Shown: in pieces, positions 45,971 to 55,859 of the stretch
Position numbering within the stretch: position 1 is the stretch's first letter
How the letters are laid out: each line of letters starts with the position of its first letter
DNA from: Metabacillus litoralis
Lineage (GTDB): Bacteria > Bacillota > Bacilli > Bacillales > Bacillaceae
Reading direction: 5' to 3'
DNA: 64,000 bases
Assembly: GCF_007994985.1 (NCBI RefSeq)
Contig: NZ_VOQF01000006.1
Location: forward strand, 372,001 to 436,000
The notes under the pieces: model-generated
What the model was told of the DNA's origin: nothing
Database searches by the model: none
The model's input: the letters and a program-made list of their open reading frames with translations, nothing else
Position numbers and translations under genes: made by a program

Positions 45971-46366
45971 TTAATTCACTAAACGTTGAGCTTCTCTTAA
46001 TTGATAAGTACGAACACGACGTGGTAGGAAACGACGAATCTCATCTTCATTATATCCTACTTGTAGTCTTTTCTCGTCGATAATAATAGGGCGACGAAGA
46101 AGACCAGGATTTTCTTGAATTAAGTTATATAAATCTTGTAAAGGTAATGTTTCTAAGTTTATATTTAACTTTTGGAAAATTTTTGAACGAGTCGAGATAA
46201 TTTCATCTGTTCCATCTTCAGTCATTCTCAAAATTTCTTTTATTTCTTGAATTGTTAAAGGTTCAGAGAAGATATTTCGCTCAATATATGGAATGTCGTG
46301 TTCTTCTAACCAAGCTTTAGCTTTTCTACATGAAGTACAACTTGGTGACGTATATAGTGTAACCAT
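45971..46366 (-). CDS. spxA: SpxA, thiol-stress transcriptional regulator
   Basis: The 131-residue ArsC-like protein has the redox switch CTSC at residues 10-13 and the [28 protein letters not shown] block of Spx. It binds the RNA polymerase alpha subunit under disulfide stress. The C-terminus (LREAQRLVN) serves as the ClpXP signal. It follows a yjbC-like gene by 280 bp and so probably also has its own promoter. Adaptor gene spxH lies in the same window. Confidence 0.97.
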   Translation of the reverse strand: MVTLYTSPSCTSCRKAKAWLEEHDIPYIERNIFSEPLTIQEIKEILRMTEDGTDEIISTRSKIFQKLNINLETLPLQDLYNLIQENPGLLRRPIIIDEKRLQVGYNEDEIRRFLPRRVRTYQLREAQRLVN

Positions 46367-46645
46367 TATCCTTCACTCCTCTAATTATAGAATGAGTTTT
46401 CATAAAGAAAAGTATATAAAATTGAAATTACTTTAAATAAGAAATCTCTAAATTGATTATACTATAAAAAAGTAAGTATGCATATAGATTTTATGTTAAA
46501 AGTATGACAAATCGATTACATTACTAATTCACTTAAGTAAATCACTATTTGACTATACAGTCATTTTTTTGTCTTTTTAGTCAAAATTAAGGAAAATAGA
46601 TCAAATTTTGTCTTATCATTGTCAATTACCATCTCATTTTCTCAA

Positions 46646-47230
46646 TTAACTTAAATCTTTAAATAGGTCATTATTATCATTCTTAGAGTCATTATTAATT
46701 GTTAATACATCATCAACTGGCTGATACGAATCACCGTAAAGCTCTTTATCCTTAAAGGTATGAATGAGTTTATATGTTTGTTTCATCGCATCATAAACCT
46801 GTTCTTCTGATTCATTATTTGGGGCCCAATAAAGAATCTCCATTTTATTTACTTCATTTGTTGCAAGAGATCGACGTTCATAGCCTATAGAAGTAGCATG
46901 CTTAAATCCTTCTCTTTGATAAAATTTCAATCGTTTTTCTGAGTCAGTATCTTCGTAATTAACTGGTTCTACTTCTAAAATGATTGGTTTCCTCTTTTTC
47001 TTGAGCTTCTCAATTAATTTGTTTCCTAGCCCTTCACCACGTGCGTCTTTTGAGACAAAAATATAATCAATAAACACAAAATCATCAAGTTCTACATACA
47101 TCATTACATGATGCTTACCTTCATCTTTATGATATATATCTCCTTTTTCCTTAAGTAAAATCTCTAAGTGTTCTTTAGATTTCATTTCTTCTATGGGAAA
47201 ATACTGATTGAGTTTTTCATACCAATTCAT
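46646..47230 (-). CDS. yjbC: YjbC-like GNAT acetyltransferase
   Basis: The 194-residue protein has a GNAT core: a YVELDDFVFIDYIFVSKDARGEGLGNKLIEKL stretch with the acetyl-CoA site (RGEGLGNK), then PIILEVEPVNYEDTDSEKRLKFYQREGF. The C-terminal ~60 residues are acidic. In B. subtilis yjbC is upstream of spxA and co-transcribed from a stress promoter; the same order is kept here. Substrate unknown. Confidence 0.9.
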   Translation of the reverse strand: MNWYEKLNQYFPIEEMKSKEHLEILLKEKGDIYHKDEGKHHVMMYVELDDFVFIDYIFVSKDARGEGLGNKLIEKLKKKRKPIILEVEPVNYEDTDSEKRLKFYQREGFKHATSIGYERRSLATNEVNKMEILYWAPNNESEEQVYDAMKQTYKLIHTFKDKELYGDSYQPVDDVLTINNDSKNDNNDLFKDLS

Positions 47231-47643
47231 TGATCTACTCCCTTGTTCGAATTTACACTACTAAGTTCTCCCACAATTATGTATACCCTGCTTTTTTTAG
47301 TATTAAACTTGGTAAATTTTTTATTTTGGCTTTGTTTTATTCTTTTGTTGATTTTCTTTACTGGTATTTGCATCCTAGGAATAAAATGAATCCCTATTTC
47401 CAAAACCAATTTCCCTAAGTACGAGCACCTGTAGGACCCTTTGACACGCTTCTCTAAACAGTTTCTCATGCCTTTATTACTAAAATAAACAAAGTGTTAA
47501 GAGCAAGCCAATATTAAGCTTTAACATCATTTAAATGGAGGTCGAACTACATATATGGTTCCCTTCATCATTGGTAAAATTATCTGTTGTTTTTTTAATG
47601 TAGATACTAAATGAACACCAAGAAATGAAGATAATAAAAAAAC
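47231..47643. other. Intergenic region between yjbC and the DUF4015 gene
   Basis: No supported gene. A minus-strand open frame at 47227-47469 lacks a ribosome-binding site and is very basic and AT-driven; it is not called. Confidence 0.4.
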
Positions 47644-47676
47644 GCTTGGGCTATGACTGACCCAAACGCTTCTATA
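47644..47676 (-). terminator. Intrinsic terminator after the DUF4015 gene
   Basis: On the minus strand AAGCGTTTGGG and CCCAAGCGTT form the stem and T7 follows. Confidence 0.85.
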
Positions 47677-47701
47677 CATATTCTTACTATTACTTTTATT
47701 T

Positions 47702-48919
47702 TTAATTAACGGGTGTGTAATCAACTCCAGTTGAATAGGTATTTCCTGCATTCCATAGTAAAAATTCTTTAATACCATGTTCATTCAAAGCCCTAATTTG
47801 ATCTTGTACCTCTTCCTTGCCATAAGATTGATAATTACCACTTCCTAAATATGATGCAGTAAAGTCTTGCAACCATGGTCTTGAGGTTGGTTTGTTTGTG
47901 AGTTCATTTAGCTTTTGAATTTCTAATTTTGCGTATTCGCTAACAAGTTTATATGGCTCTAGATCAGGTTTTGCAATACCAAAATATGAAGTCCAATGAC
48001 TTGGATAAATCATTGATGAAATAACATCAACATGCTCTGATATTTTTGAGAAATTTTGTCCAATGCCTGGTGCCTCCTTTAAAGTTGCTGTATATCCAAA
48101 TATATCTACAGAAACTTCTACTCCGTAAGGCTCTAATTTTTTCTTAGCATATGAAACAAAATCAGTCACAGCAGTTACACGTTTTTGTACATTATCTTGC
48201 TTATCATCACCATATTTCCCTTTACTATAAACTAGCTTATCATCACGTCGTTCAAATCCCTCTGGAAACCGTACATAATCAAATTGAATTTCTTCAAATC
48301 CAAGCTTGGCTGCCTCTATTGCCATATTGACGTTATACTCCCATACTTCCTCTACAAAAGGGTTAACGAACGATTCTCCCCTACCGTTTTTCCATACCTC
48401 TGTACCTTCCTTAAATGACCATTCTGGCTTTTGATTAGCTAATTCAGTATCTTTAAACACAACAATCCTAGCAATCGGATAGATTTGCTCTTTTTCCATT
48501 TCCTTTAATAGTTTTTTTGGATCTTTTATGTAGTTTTTTCCAATATTAAAATAAGGTGAAGCTTTATCAGGTATATAAGTAAGATGTCCATGATCATCTT
48601 TTACATCAATAACCATTGCATTAAGCTCTGTGCTTTTTATAAGATTTTTAAGTTTTTGAAATTTCTCTCCACCTGCAGAGTGCCCTGTAACATAAATCCC
48701 TCTAACAGCATCTGGATAAGTAAATGTATAACCGGAATCATACACAAATCTAGGCATTGACTCAGGAATGCTTTTTATTTGTAGTCCTACTTTATTTTCC
48801 ACATGATTTTTACTATTAATTTCTTCTTTCGTATTTGCTTCAACATCAGTAGAAATAAATAGTATAGTCGTTAGAAAAATAATGCATAAAACAAAATGTC
48901 GACTATGAAACCCCTGCAT
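47702..48919 (-). CDS. Secreted DUF4015 putative glycoside-hydrolase-like protein
   Basis: The 405-residue protein has an N-terminal signal peptide (basic HSRH, then FVLCIIFLTTILFIS, with cleavage near VEA). The remainder matches the DUF4015/putative glycosyl-hydrolase TIM-barrel pattern: RGIYVTGHSAGG, ELNAMVIDVKDDHGHLTY, YPIARIVVFKD, GFEEIQFDYVRFPEG and VDVISSMIYPSHW. Acidic residues in QFDYVRFPEG and DVKDD are candidate catalytic groups. It is probably exported and acts on a cell-surface polysaccharide; substrate unknown. No B. subtilis gene stands here. Confidence 0.85.
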   Translation of the reverse strand: MQGFHSRHFVLCIIFLTTILFISTDVEANTKEEINSKNHVENKVGLQIKSIPESMPRFVYDSGYTFTYPDAVRGIYVTGHSAGGEKFQKLKNLIKSTELNAMVIDVKDDHGHLTYIPDKASPYFNIGKNYIKDPKKLLKEMEKEQIYPIARIVVFKDTELANQKPEWSFKEGTEVWKNGRGESFVNPFVEEVWEYNVNMAIEAAKLGFEEIQFDYVRFPEGFERRDDKLVYSKGKYGDDKQDNVQKRVTAVTDFVSYAKKKLEPYGVEVSVDIFGYTATLKEAPGIGQNFSKISEHVDVISSMIYPSHWTSYFGIAKPDLEPYKLVSEYAKLEIQKLNELTNKPTSRPWLQDFTASYLGSGNYQSYGKEEVQDQIRALNEHGIKEFLLWNAGNTYSTGVDYTPVN

Positions 48920-49117
48920 CTAATCTCCCCCAGTTTAATATTGATATCTTAAGTATAAAGAAAGAACACGTGTTAAAACTACAAATTTCGAGGTTATCCC
49001 CTACAGCTAACTATTTTATATAGTATATGCAACATTCCCTTCGGAGATTAGGACAAAACATTATATATATTTGGTATATGGTATAATGCACGAAAAATTG
49101 TTAAATTTTAATGAGTT

Positions 49118-49161
49118 CATAAAAAAAAAATGACCAATTCAAAGTTGATTTGGTCATTTTA
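49118..49161 (-). terminator. Intrinsic terminator of the opp operon
   Basis: On the minus strand AAAATGACCAAATC and the complementary GAATTGGTCATTTT form an imperfect stem followed by T10, just after the oppF stop. Confidence 0.85.
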
Positions 49162-49166
49162 AGCAA

Positions 49167-50105
49167 TTAATTAGAGTATTGTTTTTTATATTGTTCAAAC
49201 TCAGATAATGAGCACATAACAAAATGCCCTGGTTTTACTTCTCTAAAGTCAACATCTTCATTTGGTTGGTAATTATGTTGACTAGGATCATATGTTTTTC
49301 TTACACGAGTACGTTCGTAATCAGGATCTGGAAGTGGAATTGCTGATAATAATGACTGAGTATAAGGGTGAATAGGGTTATTATACAGTTCATTAGCATC
49401 TGCTAACTCAACTAACCTTCCAAAATACATAACACCAATACGATCACTGATATATTTAACCATCGAAAGGTCATGGGCAATAAATAAATATGTTAACCCT
49501 TTTTCCTTTTGAAGTTTTTTCATTAAGTTTACAACTTGTGCTTGAATCGATACGTCAAGTGCTGAAATTGGTTCATCAGCAATGATGAATTCAGGTTCTA
49601 CCGCAAGTGCTCGTGCAATACCAATACGTTGACGCTGTCCACCACTAAATTCATGTGGATAACGGTTAGCATGCTCACGGTTAAGACCTACTGTTTCTAA
49701 TAATTCATATACTTTTTCTAAGCGCTCTTTTTTCGTTTTTGCCAATCCATGTATATCAATTCCTTCTGCTATAACATCAGAAATTTTCATACGAGGATTT
49801 AAAGAAGCATAAGGATCTTGGAAGATCATTTGCATTTTACGGTTAAATGCTTTTAAATCAGACTTGGATTTTTTTCCATGTACATTGACGCCATCATAAA
49901 TGACATCACCACCTGTAGCATCATATAACCTAATGATTGTACGTCCAGTTGTCGACTTCCCACAACCTGACTCACCTACAAGTCCAAGTGTTTCACCTTT
50001 ATAAATGTCAAATGAAATGTTGTCAACAGCCTTCACTTCATTAGGTTTTCCAATATTAAAATGCTGCTTTAAGTTCTTTATTTCTAGTAATTTCTCTTTT
50101 GCCAT
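49167..50105 (-). CDS. oppF: OppF, oligopeptide transporter ATPase
   Basis: The 312-residue ATPase has Walker A GESGCGKST, signature FSGGQRQR, Walker B FIIADEP and the C-terminal oligopeptide-ABC tail with a Cys (HFVMCSL). It pairs with OppD to power peptide uptake. It is the last gene of the unit and begins 2 bp after oppD. In bacilli Opp imports peptides that include Phr-type signals. Confidence 0.95.
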   Translation of the reverse strand: MAKEKLLEIKNLKQHFNIGKPNEVKAVDNISFDIYKGETLGLVGESGCGKSTTGRTIIRLYDATGGDVIYDGVNVHGKKSKSDLKAFNRKMQMIFQDPYASLNPRMKISDVIAEGIDIHGLAKTKKERLEKVYELLETVGLNREHANRYPHEFSGGQRQRIGIARALAVEPEFIIADEPISALDVSIQAQVVNLMKKLQKEKGLTYLFIAHDLSMVKYISDRIGVMYFGRLVELADANELYNNPIHPYTQSLLSAIPLPDPDYERTRVRKTYDPSQHNYQPNEDVDFREVKPGHFVMCSLSEFEQYKKQYSN

Positions 50106-50107
50106 AA

Positions 50108-51151
50108 TTATTTCCCCTCCTTATTTTCAGGGAATTTACGTCTACGACGCTTTACAGCTTCAGGTGGCTCTACCTTTGGCGCATCAGGGTGTAATAACCA
50201 AGTAGCAGCATAATGTGTATCAGAAACTTTATACATAGGCGGTTGCTTTTCATGATCTATTTTCATAGCAAATTCATTACGAGCAGCAAATGCATCACCA
50301 GCTGGTGGATTCAATAAATCTGGTGGTGTACCTGGTATTGCATATAACTCAATATCATCTGATTCTAAATTAGGCATCGAACTAATTAAACCCCATGTAT
50401 AAGGATGTTGCGGATTGTAGAATACTTCATCAACAGTTCCGATTTCAACAATTTTACCACCATACATAACCGCAACACGATCAGCTACGTTTGCCACAAC
50501 TCCAAGGTCATGAGTGATGAAAATAATTGATGTATCGATTTTCTTTTGTAAATCTTTCATTAATTCAAGAATTTGTGCTTGAATCGTAACATCTAATGCC
50601 GTTGTTGGTTCATCTGCAATTAAAACCTTTGGATTACATGCAAGTGCAATCGCAATAACAACCCTTTGTCTCATACCACCAGAAAACTGGTGAGGGTACT
50701 GATTGAAACGTGCTTCAGGTTGCGGTATACCAACTAAACGTAATAAATCAATAGCACGATCTTTTGCAGCTGATTTACTTAAGTTTTGATGTTTAACAAT
50801 TGGTTCCATAATTTGCTTACCAATTTTCATCGTTGGGTTTAAAGATGTCATTGGATCCTGAAAGATCATTGAAATATCTTTCCCGCGAATTTTCTGCATA
50901 GCCTTATTATTAAGCTGTGCAAGATTTTTATCATCAAATAAGATTTCTCCTGCCTTAATTTCTGAATTAGATTCAGGTAAAAGGCGCATAATTGATTTAG
51001 TTGTTACAGATTTACCAGATCCTGACTCACCAACAATAGCAAGTGTTTCTCCTTTGTATAAGTCAAAGTTTACGCCACGGATAGCCTGTACTTCTCCTCC
51101 AAAAGTATGAAACGAAATGTGTAAATCCTTCACCTCTAATATTTTTTCCAT
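50108..51151 (-). CDS. oppD: OppD, oligopeptide transporter ATPase
   Basis: The 347-residue ATPase has Walker A GESGSGKSV, signature FSGGMRQR, Walker B VLIADEP and an oligopeptide-type C-terminal region (AIPGTPPDLLNPPAGDAFAARNE) with an unusual basic end (VKRRRRKFPENKEGK). The conserved cysteine cluster normally seen after PPAGCxFxxRC is absent here: alanine and asparagine replace the cysteines (GDAFAARNE), suggesting no Fe-S cluster in this subunit. Confidence 0.94.
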   Translation of the reverse strand: MEKILEVKDLHISFHTFGGEVQAIRGVNFDLYKGETLAIVGESGSGKSVTTKSIMRLLPESNSEIKAGEILFDDKNLAQLNNKAMQKIRGKDISMIFQDPMTSLNPTMKIGKQIMEPIVKHQNLSKSAAKDRAIDLLRLVGIPQPEARFNQYPHQFSGGMRQRVVIAIALACNPKVLIADEPTTALDVTIQAQILELMKDLQKKIDTSIIFITHDLGVVANVADRVAVMYGGKIVEIGTVDEVFYNPQHPYTWGLISSMPNLESDDIELYAIPGTPPDLLNPPAGDAFAARNEFAMKIDHEKQPPMYKVSDTHYAATWLLHPDAPKVEPPEAVKRRRRKFPENKEGK

Positions 51152-51170
51152 GATCTATTCACCTACCTTT

Positions 51171-52202
51171 TTAGTCGCGCATTTTCGGATCTAGTGCATC
51201 ACGAAGTCCATCAGCTATCATATTAAAACAAATCATAATTGTACTGATTATAATTGCTGGGAAAATCATTTGATAAGGATATAATCTCAATGTTTTAAAA
51301 CCATCATCAATTAATGTACCTAAAGATGCTAATGGATCTTGTAGACCTAAACCAATAAAGCTTAAAAACGCTTCGAAGAAGATAGCACTAGGTATTGTAA
51401 ACATTGTATTGATTATGATTACACCTACTAAGTTAGGTAATAAATGTTTTATAATTATTTTTCGATCATTTGCACCAAGTGTTCTTGATGCTAATACGAA
51501 TTCTTGGTTTTTATATTTAAGAACCTGACCACGCACAACCCTTGCCATACCAACCCATCCGGTAATTGTTAAGGCTATCGTAATGGATATAATACCAGGC
51601 TTCAATATGATGATCATTAATATAACAACAACCAAGTTTGGTATACCAACTAATATCTCAATGATACGTTGCATGATTGTATCCACACGACCTCCGTAAT
51701 AACCGGAAATTGCACCATATGCTACACCGATAATCATATCAATAAAAGCTGCTAGTAGAGCAATATATAATGATACTTGTGTACCTTTCCAAACACGTGT
51801 AAAGATATCACGTCCTAAACTATCTGTTCCAAACCAATAGTAAGCATCAGATGCACCTTTTAGTTCATACGCATCATATACTTCTCCATTTTTCTTTGTT
51901 AAAGTTCCGTCAAATGGAAGCCATGAAATATTTTCTAGAGCTTCAACCCTTGGTGGAAGATTTGAATGCTTTGCATTTTGCTCTTTATAATCATAATCGT
52001 TTAGAAAAGGTCCAGCTATCGCAAGAATTGCTAAAAGAAATAAAACAACAATACTTACAATTGCCGCTTTGTTTTTCTTCACACGCAACCATGCATCTTG
52101 CCAGTAATTTAAGCTTGGCTTAGAAATTTTCTCACTTACTGATGAATCTAAATCAGCGGGTTGAAACAAGTCTTTTGAGATTTTCTCATCTTGCTTTGAC
52201 AT
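51171..52202 (-). CDS. oppC: OppC, oligopeptide transporter permease
   Basis: The 343-residue permease has an N-terminal cytosolic extension of about 45 residues, one helix (AAIVSIVVLFLLAILAI), an outer domain containing WFGTDSLGRDIFTRVWKG, and the five-helix core with the EAA loop (EFVLASRTLGANDRKIIIKHLLPN). It forms the membrane channel with OppB. Its ATG touches the oppB stop, giving coupled translation. Confidence 0.94.
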   Translation of the reverse strand: MSKQDEKISKDLFQPADLDSSVSEKISKPSLNYWQDAWLRVKKNKAAIVSIVVLFLLAILAIAGPFLNDYDYKEQNAKHSNLPPRVEALENISWLPFDGTLTKKNGEVYDAYELKGASDAYYWFGTDSLGRDIFTRVWKGTQVSLYIALLAAFIDMIIGVAYGAISGYYGGRVDTIMQRIIEILVGIPNLVVVILMIIILKPGIISITIALTITGWVGMARVVRGQVLKYKNQEFVLASRTLGANDRKIIIKHLLPNLVGVIIINTMFTIPSAIFFEAFLSFIGLGLQDPLASLGTLIDDGFKTLRLYPYQMIFPAIIISTIMICFNMIADGLRDALDPKMRD

Positions 52203-53131
52203 TATTTTTTACCTCCCGCTAAACGAATTCTTGGATCTATTATTCCATATAACAAGTCAACAACTAAAACAACAAAGATAAATAATGCTGCAAATAAAAT
52301 AGTTGTTCCCATAATTACTGGATAATCATTAACATTTATTGACTTTACGAACTGTTCACCAAGTCCAGGGATACCAAAGATTTTTTCAATAACTAGTGAA
52401 CCAGTCATTAAACTAACTGTTAGAGGTCCTAATACAGTGATAACTGGAATTAATGCATTACGTAGAGCATGTTTAAATGCAACTTCAAATGAGCTAGCAC
52501 CTTTTGCTCTTGCTAATGTAATGTAATCTGAGCCCAATACTTCAATCATTTCTGTTCTCATAAAACGAGCTGCAATAGAGATTGGGAACATCGCTAGTGC
52601 AATAGTAGGCAGGATTGTATACTCTGGTCCTCTCCAGAAGGCAACTGGTAACCAACCTAATTTTACTCCAACATAATATTGAAGAAGTCCAGCAAATACG
52701 AAAGAAGGAATTGATTTACCGATAACGGCTATAAAGGTTGTCGAATAATCTACCCATGTATTTTGCCTCAGTGCACCAATTACGCCTAGTATAATTCCAA
52801 GAATTGTTCCAAAGAACATTGCTTGGAAGCCAAGTACTGCCGAAGGACCGATACGATCCATAAGGATATCTGTTACACTTGCGTTATTAAACTGAAAGGA
52901 TACCCCTAAATCTCCTTTAGCTAGGTTAACCATATAAGTTAAATATTGAATCGGAACTGGCTCATCCAATCCATATTTGTCTTTCATAATGGTTACCTGT
53001 TCTGGTGACAGCTTACTTATGTTAGTGAAAGGAGTACCAGGGATTAATTTCATGAGGAAAAAAGTAAATGTGGCTATTAATATTAAGGTAAGTAGCATAT
53101 AAACGATACGTTGTGATATATACTTAACCAT
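52202..53131 (-). CDS. oppB: OppB, oligopeptide transporter permease
   Basis: The 309-residue permease has six helices and the EAA loop DYITLARAKGASSFEVAFKHALRNALIP. The N-terminal helix (RIVYMLLTLILIATFTFFL) is typical. AGGAGGTGCG precedes the ATG. It follows oppA after a 227-bp leader containing an attenuator-like hairpin. Confidence 0.95.
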   Translation of the reverse strand: MVKYISQRIVYMLLTLILIATFTFFLMKLIPGTPFTNISKLSPEQVTIMKDKYGLDEPVPIQYLTYMVNLAKGDLGVSFQFNNASVTDILMDRIGPSAVLGFQAMFFGTILGIILGVIGALRQNTWVDYSTTFIAVIGKSIPSFVFAGLLQYYVGVKLGWLPVAFWRGPEYTILPTIALAMFPISIAARFMRTEMIEVLGSDYITLARAKGASSFEVAFKHALRNALIPVITVLGPLTVSLMTGSLVIEKIFGIPGLGEQFVKSINVNDYPVIMGTTILFAALFIFVVLVVDLLYGIIDPRIRLAGGKK

Positions 53132-53191
53132 ATGAAACGCACCTCCTAAAAAACTAAATTTTCTCCATTGTTCGACAATTCTGTTACAAGG

Positions 53192-53220
53192 GAAAAAGAG
53201 AGTATATCTCCTATACTCTC
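53192..53220 (-). terminator. Attenuator hairpin between oppA and oppB
   Basis: On the minus strand GAGAGTATA (loop GGAGA) TATACTCTC is followed by T5. It could end a share of transcripts after oppA, giving more binding protein than transporter. A second hairpin (ATCTATCATC ... GATGATAGAT) lies just upstream at 53276-53311. Confidence 0.75.
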
Positions 53221-53358
53221 TTCAACCGGTTCAATTATACCGACTTTTGGTCAATCCGTAAACTATAAAGACAATCTATCATCATTGGTAAAAGAAACCA
53301 AGATGATAGATAATCTACATAACTAGACAATACAAATTGTCAGGTAATGATGGATTAA

Positions 53359-55041
53359 TTATTTAATTGTAACCCATTTATAGCTGTACTCAGGACCAAT
53401 GAAGTGATATGTGAATCCTTCTACTTTATCAGCAACCAATACGTTAGATGAACGTTGGTATACTGGTGCTAAAGCAGCATCTTCTTCAAGTAGAATTTTT
53501 TCTGCTTGTTGTAATGCTTCAAAACGCTTAGCATTATCATCAGCATAAGTGTACTGAGCATCTTCTAACAATTTGTCATATTGCTCGTTAGAATATGCCA
53601 TTTTGTTGTTTCCACCATCTGTGATCCAAAGATCAGAGAAAGAGATTGGATCTTGGTAATCAGGACCCCAACCAGCGAATTGTAAATCATAGTCCATTTT
53701 AACGTCACGATCTAAACGAACGCTGAATGGTACAGATTGTACATCAATCGTTAATCCTTCAAGATTTGTTTCTAATTGGTTTTTAATGTAAGAATCAGTT
53801 TTCTTAGAAGTTTCAGTGTCTCCACCAAGATATACTAATTTAACAGAATCTGTACCTAATTCTTTAAGTCCAGCTTCCCAGAACTTTTTAGCTTCTTCTA
53901 CGTTATACTCTAACATATCTCCGTTAGCTTCACGGAAATCTTTACCGCTTGGATCAGTTACGAAGTTTTTCGGTACTGAATAGTTAGCAGGAACAGATCC
54001 GTTATTTAAGATACTGTCTGTTAAATCTTGTTTATTAAATGCAGTTGCAAGTGCACGACGAATGTTTTCGTTAGCTAATGCTTCATTTTGTTGATTCATT
54101 TTAATCCAGAAAATTGTAGGCTCTAACCATTTAATTAAGTTAGGGTCACCTTCATATTGTGGAACGATATCAGATGCAAGTTTACCAGTGATATCAGCTT
54201 CACCAGTTTCATATGCATTTGCTGATGCTTGTGGATCTTTAAGTACGTTAAACTGGATGTTTTCTAAAGCTACAGCTTCAGCATCCCAATACTCAGTGTT
54301 TTTCTCCATAGTCCATTCAGTTGCAGTGTTGCCATCCCAAGCTGAAAGAACAAATGGTCCGTTAAATACTAAGTTTTCAGCAGATGATGCATATTGATCA
54401 CCTTTTTCCTCAACAAACTTTTTGTTTTGAGGGTAGAAAGTTCCAAATGCCATTAATGATTCAAAATATGGAATTGGTTTTTCTAATGTAATTTCTAAAG
54501 TCTTTTCATCTTTAGCAACAACGCCTAAAGTGTTAAGATCATATTCTTTCTTTTCTGAAGCTAATTTAGTGATTTCTTTTGCTCCTTTGATTTTACCTTC
54601 CATCATGTAAGGACCATAAGGAGAAGCAGTTGCTGGGTCAATCGCACGTTGCCATGCAAATACGAAGTCTTCTGCTGTTACAGTGTCTCCGTTAGACCAT
54701 TTAGCATCTTTCAATTTCACAGTATATACTAAACCATCTTCGCTCACTTCAGGTTCTCCATCAGCCATACCAGGAATTGCTTCTTGGTTTTGGTCTAAAC
54801 GGTATAAACCTTCCATTACGTTAGCTAATGCTGTAAAACTTGCTGAATCTTGCGCCATAACGCTATCCATAGATGGAATTTCAGATGTTTCTAATACTTT
54901 TAATTCTTGTGGTACTGATTCTGCAGCAGTATCGCCACCTTCATCAGTTTTAGATTCATCACCACCGCCATTACATGCTGCTAAGAACATGCTAAGCACT
55001 AATGATAAAGCTAAAAGAAGAAATAATTTCGACTTTTTCAC
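53359..55041 (-). CDS. oppA: OppA, oligopeptide-binding lipoprotein
   Basis: The 560-residue lipoprotein has a signal peptide with lipobox LAAC (Cys 23), then a Gly/Asp linker and the SBP family 5 domain (DAKWSNGDTVTAEDFVFAWQRAIDP at ~115; LQFAGWGPDYQDPISF in lobe II). It captures peptides outside the membrane. The start is a GTG after GGGAGGTCTACTT; a longer frame to 55116 crosses the ribosome-binding site and is rejected. First gene of oppA-B-C-D-F. Confidence 0.95.
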   Translation of the reverse strand: MKKSKLFLLLALSLVLSMFLAACNGGGDESKTDEGGDTAAESVPQELKVLETSEIPSMDSVMAQDSASFTALANVMEGLYRLDQNQEAIPGMADGEPEVSEDGLVYTVKLKDAKWSNGDTVTAEDFVFAWQRAIDPATASPYGPYMMEGKIKGAKEITKLASEKKEYDLNTLGVVAKDEKTLEITLEKPIPYFESLMAFGTFYPQNKKFVEEKGDQYASSAENLVFNGPFVLSAWDGNTATEWTMEKNTEYWDAEAVALENIQFNVLKDPQASANAYETGEADITGKLASDIVPQYEGDPNLIKWLEPTIFWIKMNQQNEALANENIRRALATAFNKQDLTDSILNNGSVPANYSVPKNFVTDPSGKDFREANGDMLEYNVEEAKKFWEAGLKELGTDSVKLVYLGGDTETSKKTDSYIKNQLETNLEGLTIDVQSVPFSVRLDRDVKMDYDLQFAGWGPDYQDPISFSDLWITDGGNNKMAYSNEQYDKLLEDAQYTYADDNAKRFEALQQAEKILLEEDAALAPVYQRSSNVLVADKVEGFTYHFIGPEYSYKWVTIK

Positions 55042-55204
55042 AAGTAGACCTCCCTTTTTTTTATATGCTGTTTTTCTTACAAGGATTATTATACAAGTAT
55101 TCAAACAATTGTGCATTTATTTTTTTAATAAAGTTTACACAAATGCAATAATATTAAAGAAATCCTCACAAAAAATAGTTCTAAAGACCCATATGTTTCG
55201 TTTG

Positions 55205-55219
55205 AATTTTCTTATAATT
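55205..55219. promoter_or_regulatory. Possible CodY box upstream of oppA
   Basis: AATTTTCTTATAATT matches 13 of 15 positions of the CodY motif AATTTTCWGAAAATT. It lies about 165 bp before the oppA start codon. CodY control of peptide transporters is common in Firmicutes. Confidence 0.4.
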
Positions 55220-55437
55220 TTTGCCATTTTTTTAGACATATGCTTTAACGCGTTGACTTGTAAAGGGTTACATAATCTAACAAACTTTTTTTCTCATTAA
55301 AGAAATTCCAACTATTTTTTTCAAAAAAAACAACCCATAATATTGTTAAAATAATATTTCCAGAATAACTTTATACCTATTTTTAGCTCCTCCTTTCTTC
55401 TGATATAATAAAGTTTATGAACTTTTAGAAAAGAGTG

Positions 55438-55806
55438 ATGAAACTTTTGCGTAATAAAAAGTCGTTTACGTTGTTTATTGTGTCTCTATTTGCTGTAATC
55501 TTACTCTCTTTTTTCATTTACCAAAAATTAACTTTGTTATCTTTTATTAATATTTCGTTTTACTTTGGAATCTCCTTATTATTTATTGCCGCTTTTACTA
55601 TGACGATAAAAGGTGGATTTTTTGACGGAATTACATACGGATTTAGAAGACTGTTTGAATCCAAAGGAAAAGAACTTTCAAAGAAAGAAGTAGATGAAAT
55701 GATACCTGTTTCAGAATTATTGGATTTCGATCATACTCCATTTTTACTTTCTGGTCTAATGGTGACAGGTGTCATGTTAATAGCACTTTTCATTTACTAC
55801 CTATAA
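55438..55806 (+). CDS. DUF3899-type small membrane protein
   Basis: The 122-residue protein has three hydrophobic segments (FTLFIVSLFAVILLSFFIY, INISFYFGISLLFIAAFTM, LLSGLMVTGVMLIALFIYYL) with a cytosolic charged loop (RRLFESKGKELSKKEVDEM). This fits the DUF3899 plan. Function unknown. The ribosome-binding site is weak (AAAAGAG). It lies in front of the trpS T-box and is separated from it by it. Confidence 0.7.
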   Translation: MKLLRNKKSFTLFIVSLFAVILLSFFIYQKLTLLSFINISFYFGISLLFIAAFTMTIKGGFFDGITYGFRRLFESKGKELSKKEVDEMIPVSELLDFDHTPFLLSGLMVTGVMLIALFIYYL

Positions 55807-55859
55807 ACAGTTTGCAAATCAACTCCATCTTTTCTATAATAAGAAAAAAATAGTCGGCT

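Noticed and set aside
47227-47469. 80-codon minus-strand frame upstream of yjbC
   Set aside because: No ribosome-binding site and lysine/isoleucine-rich AT-biased content; not conserved in any family I know.
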